This document shows positions 57,329-64,000 of a stretch of DNA of 64,000 bases, in pieces (the first letter of the stretch is position 1; the number at the start of each line of letters is the position of its first letter). Under the pieces are notes generated by a model, which worked only from the letters and a program-made list of their open reading frames with translations, made no database searches and was not told where the DNA came from. A program made the translations under genes and the position numbers. This DNA is from Symsagittifera roscoffensis (Eukaryota; Xenacoelomorpha; Acoela; Convolutidae), in assembly GCF_963678635.1 (NCBI RefSeq), contig NC_087064.1, forward strand, positions 22,554,509-22,618,508, read 5' to 3'.

Positions 57329-58400
57329 GGCGGTTGGTGGCTGAGATGTAGTATATGGAGAGCTATCGCTACTTTACAAACGGATTCATCTGTTTCATAG
57401 CTTACATTTGTACTTTTAAAATATGAAAAGTAAAAACGGTTGGAAAATTTTGCTTTTCAGGCTAATAAAGACTCAAGAGTCAATCTTCATTATTGTTTAT
57501 TAAAACTGTAAGCGCTATTTTTAAAAATTACTTGCCAAGCAAACCATTGCTAATTTGTTCTTCCTTCCATGCGCTAAAAAACAGATGGAGAAGTGTTTAA
57601 AAAAAAACACTTTTTTTGAAAAAATCTCAACTTTTGAATTTCCAAGAAACAAATAAATGTCCTGAAAGCTCTTTAAATTTCAACAAGGAGGCGAAGCGTA
57701 GATTCGTTACACTTGCGATGCAAAAAAAACATCGCTTTACAACATAGTGAATGAAAAAAAAATCAGAAATCATAAAAAAAATTCTGAAAAATTATGTTGG
57801 AAAAAATTACCTGAAAAAGAAGCTTGACAAAAGTTGAAAAGTTACAGCACAAAAACGTCATATTTGTATCGGATGAAATTCACAAACAGCTCTTAGTAAG
57901 TGCAAATCATTTACCGAGCGCCAACAAAGGCAAAAATCTTTGGGTCGAAACCTGTTGAGCCGAACACAAAGTTGTTGTCACAAAAAAACTCATAAAATTT
58001 TAAAGTTTTTACGACCCATCCGAACTGACACACATAATCCCAAAGGAATATAATTTCCTCTCGAAATTAATTCAATACAACATCAACTGAAACTGTTAGA
58101 ATATCAAAAACAAACGAACAAAAAAAATTTTAAAAAAAATAACCCGAAGTCGGATATGGTAAACTTACAAATTTGTGAAGTACCAGTTATAGTAAGACTT
58201 GTTCAATATGGAAAAAAACCCATGCTTTAAAAAGCAACCCAATAAAACCCTAGCATATAAAAAATGGCGTTTACAAAAACGGAAAATGAACCGACTGAAA
58301 CTAGGACGAAGACCACGAAACCGCAAAAATTTGAGACATTTTTTGAAAAGATACTTACTACTTGAAACAGGTTTGAACTAATTGCTACTTAAGTATATCC

Positions 58401-58433
58401 TAGAGGAAGATCCTACTTCAGTATCTTCCTCTA
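58401..58433. repeat. Short hairpin
   Basis: TAGAGGAAGAT (58401-58411) and ATCTTCCTCTA (58423-58433) are perfect inverted arms around 11 nt. A third partial copy (GAAGATCCTCTAGAA) follows. No U-tract or gene context suggests a role. Confidence 0.85.
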
Positions 58434-58539
58434 GAAGTGAAGATCCTCTAGAATTGCAGATCTTGTGGACAAAATTGTTTACGGGAAAAAGTCTAGTACC
58501 CGATGCAATACTCTTGCTTATCGCAAGGGTATTTAAAAT

Positions 58540-58861
58540 TTAAGATTGACACTTTTTTGATAAAATTAACCCAATTAAAAAGAGGTAAAATTCTCATTTC
58601 GTTAAAGAAACCTGATAATTAAAATCCATTTTCGAAATTATAAATTGACAACATTTTTCGCGACCTTTACATTTTGGCTGTTCGATAGTGGATTTTGCCT
58701 TCCTTCTAACAATGGAAAGGAACTGAACTTGAAAAAAACCAAAGTCAAACCGCAAAAAAGTTAATTTGAGCCTGAACTAAATCCAAGACTACTGAAAGAA
58801 AACGAAGTAAAAAACCATCGCGACCTATATAAGTGTCTGATCCACGTTCATCGACTCTTCA
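58540..58861. mobile_element. MITE-like element, 5'-truncated
   Basis: Has the family interior (AAAATTAACCCAATT, TTCGATAGTGG) and the right terminus CCACGTTCATCGACTCTTC, but no ACATAGCC left end. Confidence 0.65.
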
Positions 58862-59648
58862 AACACTTGTTTTCAAAATTTGTTTTCCTTTGTGTAATGA
58901 GCTTTGAAAGATTATTATAGCCAACGAGCCATAATTAAAGTTTACAAGCCCACTTTTTCTCCCTTTTCCCTGAACGCACCTAAAAAACACGAATTTGAAA
59001 AGAAATGAAATCGTTTTTTTTTTTCAAATATTTTCTTCAAGAATTACTGCGGTTGGAATTTTCTGTACTACTTGAACAGTAACCGATTTCACTTGTTTTG
59101 TTATGCAACCAGAAATTTTATCCTCGCAAACCGCAGAAAATCGAGTGACAAAACTATTAATTTACCATAATTGAATCAAGCATGATCAAAGGGCGTGTAG
59201 ACGAATTGAGCAATTACAAATCCAGATTCGTCAATGTTACATCTTGGTTGGATGAGAAGAATTTTCTCTCGTTATTTATACTCTTTTGAAACTTATCCTA
59301 CGCCATATAGCTCGGCTCTAAATATTAGGTCGGATTTGTTCATCAACAAAGGTCAGCAACTCTAACTCGATTTCTCTCCGCGTTGTTTAATTCACATTTC
59401 AACCTCGCTTTTCGTTCATCGTTCTAATCTCTGAAAGTTCACTAAACCTGTCGAGATGTCAAATAACTCAACTCTGCTATTCATTTTTGCGAATGAGGAT
59501 TGGGTGGTTTCGATTGGATGGTGGCAATTCAATTTTTCAGAAGTGAAACTGATCGCGTACATTAAACGGGTTGCTCATTATATCAATTAATCGCCAGGCC
59601 ACAAAAGAACGCCATCTTGCAAGATCTGAAAGTTGTTGAATTTTCATT

Positions 59649-60276
59649 CTATTTCAGACATATTGGGCATTTGTCAATCATAATCGCACATTTAGGATGA
59701 AACACATGGTTGCAAGATGCTCTTGTAGACAGTATCTTGCAAATAGGCTCCCCACATACGCCGCACATGCACTGCTGCTTCCCACGGTGTCCTTCATTCC
59801 CTACAGAACTGCTGAGCACGCCAGATGAACTGTGGTCTTTGTTGTCACTGCTACGTGAGCCGTGAGGGGATCCGGCTGATCGATGAGCGTGCTTCAGGTG
59901 TGCGCTCACATGGCTCGCCGAGATTTCACCTCCCACCCCGGGTCCGATTCCCTGAGATACTGAGGATGCTGTTGGATCCGAGAAGAGAGACGAAAGTAAC
60001 TTGTGTCGCGTCATGTTCGGACATGAGCTTCCAGAAGCAGTTGTGAAAATAGTCTGATGAAGGTTCTTTGTAGACGTTGCTCCTCCTCCCCCAGCTGAGC
60101 AGAACACCAATGGAATGCTAGAGTGATGTACAGTAGCGTGATGACTTCCAGTTCCAGTAGACTCGTGAGAAAACCCAGGAGGAACTAATAGCCCAGGCGG
60201 AAGTCTGTGTTTGTTCTGACACATGATGTTATGTGGTTGCGTTGAGCCAGGGGCAAGAACTGATGGCTTTTCAGGC
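59649..60276 (-). CDS. RING protein last exon: Ser/His-rich linker and RING-H2
   Basis: Starts PEKPSVLAPGSTQP after the split Arg codon. Continues as low-complexity Ser/His/Gly sequence and ends with the RING CGVCGEPICK to CPICLK. Acceptor TTGTTTAG. Confidence 0.87.
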
Positions 60277-63200
60277 CTAAACAACCTAGTTAAGCGGGAG
60301 TTATACGTCGACGCCAAAGGTTATCAGGGCAACAATTAGATTCACACTATTCATGTATTCACTGAGACTTATACTTCAGCATAGATGATACAAAGCTGAT
60401 TTAACTTATCCGGGAGAAACGAATAAAGCTTTTAACCAGTAACGCAAATTGGGTTGACCTAAGTTAAAAAACGATGAGACAAAGCTTGCTTAAAATTTGC
60501 GCAGAATTATTTATGTGCAGTTTATTATGTGAACCTCGGCTGGTTCAAATGTTCTCCCCAAAAAGAGATGATTTTAGGTTTTAGTGAATGAAAAATTAGG
60601 TCAACACTGGGTAAAACTATATTATATGAAAGTGAGCCTATTATGTCGCCCAATAAAATCTAGGAAAATAATAACCTTCTTAATTTTGTATAACAAATTT
60701 ATTTTTGTTTTATAGCCAAAAAAGAAAGACAGCACAAAAGTAAAACATAGCCGACAGACTATTGGAAGACAGTCAATAAACGCAAAGAAACGAAAATTGA
60801 TGTTTTTTTGAACAAAAAAACTTTGAAATCACAAAGATATATAGGCTTAACCCGATCAACCTAATTTGAGAAAACTGGATTATTAGGGAAAGCTTCTATT
60901 CCGCTGAGAAGTCAAAATCCTAAATTCAACTTTTGAAACTAAAAATTGATCACGTTTCAGCTTTCGAGATTGGCTTCAGATGTGCATTTACAAGTATGAA
61001 TGCACTTTTTTCTAATTAGAAAATCTGAAAAATTTTCCTTAAAAAAAACGAAAAAAGAAATCATCACGACCTATATAAGAGTCTGAACTACGCTCATCAC
61101 AAGGATAACCACTTGCTCATGAAAAGGCATAAAACTACGTTTTTCTTCATCTTCAATTAGCGTAATTTTTTGTGCGTGGTGTAATGAGAAAACGACAAGT
61201 GAAACTCAAAAAATTGAAAAAACGTGAGTCAAAAACAATTTTTCCGCAATTTTTTCTTAATTTTTAAACAACTTTCTTTATTGCCAGAAGCGCAAAATGA
61301 AGTTTACGAAAAGTTTTCCTTTTAGGAATTCATATTCATCTTCATGTTACTTGATCGCTTTACTCGTTGAATTTAAACCAAAACTCAAAAATTTCCAATC
61401 GGTTTTTCTCGACACCAGGAACATTTTTCAAAAGTTGTTCGAATTACGACTGAAAAGGTTTTAATATGATATTTCAGTCATCCCATTCCTATGATTTTTA
61501 TGGTACCTGATTTCGCGAGGAAAACACTAAAATACATTCGAATGCAAAGTTACGATACAACTAGTACAGAGTTTAAACAGCATGACGCTCAAGAGGACTT
61601 CGAATGATGTAAGCCTTGAAAATAGAACTATAAAAATAAATAAAACATAGCCAACAGAGAGTTAGAAAAGTGTGAATGAACACAAATAAACAGGAAAATA
61701 CCGACTTGTTTTTTGCAAAACATTTCGATTTTCCGATGAAAAAAAATAGCCTTAAAGCTCTGGATTTCTAAAACAGCTTACGATTGACTCTTTTGATAGA
61801 CTGACCCCATTTCATTAAACTGGATCAATTAATATATTTTATTTCGCTGGGAAATCTGAAAACTAAATTCCCTTTCCGAAACTAGAAACCAAACACATTT
61901 TTGCTGTTCGATAGTGGAGTTCAAATGATATGAACTGAACTTAAAAAGTCAAACCACGAAAAAGTCAAACCACGAAAATGTACATATGAGCCTGAACAAA
62001 ATTTGAGATTTTCCTGAAAAAAAAAATGAGAAAAATCGTCGTAATCTATATAAAATTCTGAGCTACGTGCATTGACTCTTGATAAATTTGAGCGCTGGAA
62101 GTTTTTTTTCTTAAAAGCAAAAAAAACACGCGAACTTAAGTTGCTTCACTTATCTTATTAACATTTATTCAAATATTAATCGACAGAAATCTACTGGCCG
62201 AAAACCTGAAAAAAAGTTTTCATAGCTTCAAAGACCTTGCAGCAAAATGAAAAAGGTGAAACGGTACCGCTTAGTTCTACGGTACCGCGAGTGTCGGTTG
62301 GCTATAGTTTACTTTAACCCAGGCTGCTCAAATCGGTCAGAGAAAAAAGTGACCTACCATTTTTAGTCTCTACCAAACCACTAGAAAGACCCTAATTTAA
62401 CCAAATTTACTGCGCCGCAGGCAAATTTTGGAAAAATGTCAAAAAGGCGTTTTTAGGCATTTTTTGAAAATTTCGACCAAAAAATCACGTTTTTTCATCG
62501 CGCGCTCCCCCTCAAAATTAGTATAGATTGGCGCCCAAGGCCAAAAATCAGCCAAAAGTGGATATCTCAAAATACTACAAAGGGGGAGGGACCCTTTGGA
62601 TCGGCAGGGTCGTCCCATGATCTTATCTGGAAAAACTCTCGTCAACAAGTTTGAACAAAAAGTGACTAGAAAAAATAAGTGACCAAAAAGTGACCAGTTC
62701 ACTTAAAGTGACCAGTTTGGGCAGCCTGCTTTAACCATAGTTATGTGATTCGCATCATTCCCCAGAGAAATTCCCCTTTTTAACCTCCTTGTTTACAGGA
62801 TAAAAGGCCTTCAACCCGATTCGTTAGCACTTCATCGTTAATAATGATTAAAGTAAACTATAGCCAACCGACATTCGTAAAATATAAATTGACTAAATGA
62901 GACCAAAAAAATGAGAATTTTTTAAATGCCATATTTCAGACAAACAATAATTAAGGCTCGTTGAAGTTCACGAATCTTTTCTGATGGACAATTTTTTCAA
63001 AGAACTAACCCAATTATAGAAAACTTGACCAATAAACATTTTTTTCATTCCGCGGGAGTTCGGAAATCATAGCCAACATAGAGTCGTAGAAGTGTCAAGA
63101 AAACTGGGTCCATTCTTAATTTTTGTTTCTGCTGGGAAATCTGAAAATTATAGCCCATTTTTGAAACTAGAAGTCATTCGCGTAATTTTGCGCCATTTAA

Positions 63201-64000
63201 ATTTTGTCAGTGGAGAGCGTAATTTGCGTTCCGATTAGCAACTTAAAATGAATTGAACTTAAAAAATAAATTATAGTCAAACCGCAAATCTAACTCGAAT
63301 GTGAACAACTTAAAAAAGAAAATGTGATTCACGCCTTTTCATTTCTGGTCATTGAGAAGCTTAATTAATCCCTTCAAACCGTTAAAAACATAATCTGAGA
63401 TATGAAAACGAAAAAAACGATACGGCCTAAATTAGTATTTTCAGTTCATTAAGATCACTAAGAACTAAAAATTCAAAAATTGAAGAAAAAAAAATCGTTA
63501 AAAAGATTCAAATCGAACTTTCAAACTAAAAGGGAGACCTTTATTTTAACCTGCTAAAGTCTCACCTGTTCCAAACATTGGCGCACACATTCGGCAACGC
63601 AGAATTCGAACTATCCTCTTTGGATCCCGGTTGATTCTTCGATTGGCTCTGAGCTGTAAATATAGTCGACAAATGCTCCAAGAACTCGCCTAGACATATA
63701 TAGGGATCCCTTCCTTTCTCAGTTGTCACCGAAATATTTGGGAGCACTGGAAGTTCCAGCAACTGCGTATTATTTTCCTGAAGAGCTCGTAACTGATTTG
63801 TGTAGAACTTCAACGTTTCTCTTGATAATGATGTCAACTCGGTTGCCAATTTGGTCCACTGATTCTGGCTTTCCTCGAACTGTTTCACAAACTCAGCCAT
63901 ACATGCTGGTCTCTTCTCCATGATGATGGCGAATGTCTTCACTGCCGCATCTGCCTGCACCTGTTCACAGGCGATGGACTTGAGTGCGTAGTTTTGCCTG
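59649..64000 (-). CDS. RING-H2 protein, last two exons (5' part beyond window)
   Basis: Exon 64000-63566 (open at the window edge) joins 60276-59649 through a 3.3-kb intron, donor AG|GTGAGA and acceptor TTGTTTAG, in matching phase; 353 residues are visible. The upstream part, NYALKSIACEQVQADAAVKT to LRALQENNTQLLEL, is predicted helical or coiled coil. A Ser/His/Gly-rich disordered stretch of about 160 residues follows. The protein ends in a RING: C-x2-C-x11-C-x-H-x2-H-x2-C-x6-C-x2-C, with CPICLK just before TAG (59651-59649). RING proteins of this kind usually act as E3 ubiquitin ligases. The gap between the sixth and seventh ligands is unusually short and lacks the usual Trp. I cannot place it in a named family. 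Confidence 0.8.
60744..61101. mobile_element. MITE-like element
   Basis: Left end ACATAGCCGACAGACTATTGG, then GACAGTCAATAAACGCAAAG; right end TGAACTACGCTCATCAC. About 358 bp, non-coding. Confidence 0.75.
61190..61460 (-). repeat. Diverged satellite monomer fragment in inverse orientation
   Basis: Read on the minus strand it contains GTCGTAATTCGAACAAC, TTTTGAAAAATGTTCCTGG, TGTCGAGAAAAACCGATTGG and CAACGAGTAAAGCGATCAAG. These correspond in order to the monomer blocks GTGATTCGAACGAC, TTTTCAAAAGTTTGAACCGG, TGTCGAGTAAAAATGG and GCGAGTAAAGCAAACAAGC. Confidence 0.85.
61477..61565 (+). repeat. Satellite-tail relic
   Basis: TATGGTACCTGATTTCGCG, then AGGAAAACACTAAAATACAT and GAATGCAAAGTTACGATACA match the sequence that ends the satellite array (TGGTACCTGATTTTGCGATG to AATACAAAGTTCC at 29004-29072). 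A third copy is at 49028-49090. Confidence 0.8.
61645..62083. mobile_element. MITE-like element
   Basis: Left end ACATAGCCAACAGAGAGTTAG, then GTGTGAATGAACACAAATAA; right end GAGCTACGTGCATTGACTCTT. About 439 bp, non-coding. Confidence 0.75.
62320..62728. mobile_element. Non-autonomous hAT-type MITE with perfect 8-bp TSD
   Basis: 409-bp element. Inverted ends CAGGCTGCTCAAATCGGTCA (left) and, reversed from the right, CAGGCTGCCCAAACTGGTCA (17 of 20 identical). Flanked by an exact octamer CTTTAACC at 62312-62319 and 62729-62736. CAGG termini with 8-bp duplications are typical of hAT elements. The interior is non-coding, and part of it (GACCAAAAAAT, ATTGGCGC) is shared with about 36280-36460. Confidence 0.92.
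62859..63310. mobile_element. MITE-like element, diverged, right end unclear
   Basis: Left end CTATAGCCAACCGACATTCG with a second left-like end near 63069 (ATAGCCAACATAGAGTCG). Family interior blocks ACTAACCCAATTATAG, GGGAAATCTGAAAATTA and GAAACTAGAAGTCAT follow. I could not define the right terminus. Confidence 0.55.
63566..64000 (-). CDS. RING protein penultimate exon: helical region (partial)
   Basis: Open to the window edge. 144 codons from RQNYALKSIACEQ to NVCANVWN, then AG|GTGAGA. Glu/Gln/Leu-rich helices with heptad-like Leu spacing suggest a coiled coil. A short conserved-looking PYICLGEFLEHLSTIFTAQ segment follows. Confidence 0.8.

Larger units (their letters stand above)
57329..59648. 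other. Intergenic region between RING gene and EXD1-like gene
   Basis: 2.3 kb. Contains a repeat end with AGGCGAAGCG (57690), a hairpin (58401-58433), a member of the AAAGTCTAGTACCCGAT family (58466-58535, matching 41510-41590) and a MITE-like element (58540-58861). The remainder should hold the 3' end of the RING gene and the promoter of the EXD1-like gene; no motif identified. Confidence 0.7.
60277..63565. other. RING-gene intron with multiple repeats
   Basis: 3.3-kb intron containing MITE-like elements (60744-61101, 61645-62083, about 62859-63310), an inverted satellite-monomer relic (61190-61460), a satellite-tail relic (61477-61565) and a hAT-type MITE (62320-62728). No coding exon recognised. 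Confidence 0.8.

Noticed and set aside
58199-58381. 60-codon Lys/Arg-rich plus-strand frame between genes
   Set aside because: No splice or homology support; the composition is that expected of A-rich DNA.

Overview
This is a eukaryotic, almost certainly metazoan, nuclear window. It is AT-rich, with spliced protein genes whose introns follow GT-AG, abundant non-autonomous transposons and a large satellite block. The recognisable genes encode a DAZAP1/Hrb27C-type hnRNP, an EXD1-like piRNA-pathway pseudo-exonuclease and a C-terminal RING protein. All three lie on the minus strand. Intron sizes are bimodal: 52-156 bp where no transposon has landed, and 2-5 kb where introns are packed with MITE-like elements. 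That pattern would fit a lineage with naturally compact introns inflated by non-autonomous elements, such as a large-genome appendicularian tunicate. This placement is a guess; the sequence does not prove a phylum.

Positions 1-29021 are an uninterrupted tandem array, open to the left, of a 0.75-0.95 kb AT-rich monomer with two alternating subtypes. The array has nested higher-order duplications of about 9.0, 4.5, 4.0, 3.6, 1.9 and 1.7 kb. It ends in a nearly perfect 1894/1895-bp direct duplication. I see no credible gene in it; the short open frames are chance frames shared by copies. Diverged single pieces of the same element occur near 47.0 kb and 61.2-61.4 kb. The tail that closes the array recurs near 49.0 and 61.5 kb, so the satellite seems to have grown from a dispersed element.

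Positions 29707-44500 hold a DAZAP1-like gene reconstructed from 8 exons with consistent phases (616 residues: RRM1, Gly/Arg-rich linker, RRM2, long Gly/Gln/Ala/Pro-rich tail). Its last intron carries an internally deleted hAT transposon (30299-32151) with intact terminal inverted repeats and a perfect 8-bp target-site duplication. Positions 45065-57328 hold an EXD1-like gene of 10 exons (about 648 residues), with a putative Sm-like region followed by a 3'-5' exonuclease fold that has lost acidic catalytic residues. Positions 59649-64000 hold the last two exons of a gene whose protein ends in a RING-H2 finger; its 5' part lies beyond the window.

The introns and intergenic gaps from 30 to 63 kb are dominated by non-autonomous repeats. 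These include a MITE-like family with inverted AGAGTCAATGAACG-type termini, two smaller hAT-type foldback elements (62320-62728 with a perfect 8-bp TSD; 35907-36158 with a degraded one), tRNA-like SINE modules, and several unnamed dispersed families. Two of the three genes have links to germline RNA biology (EXD1 with piRNAs, DAZAP1 with DAZ proteins). Only 564 bp separate the EXD1-like stop from the DAZAP1-like start on the same strand.
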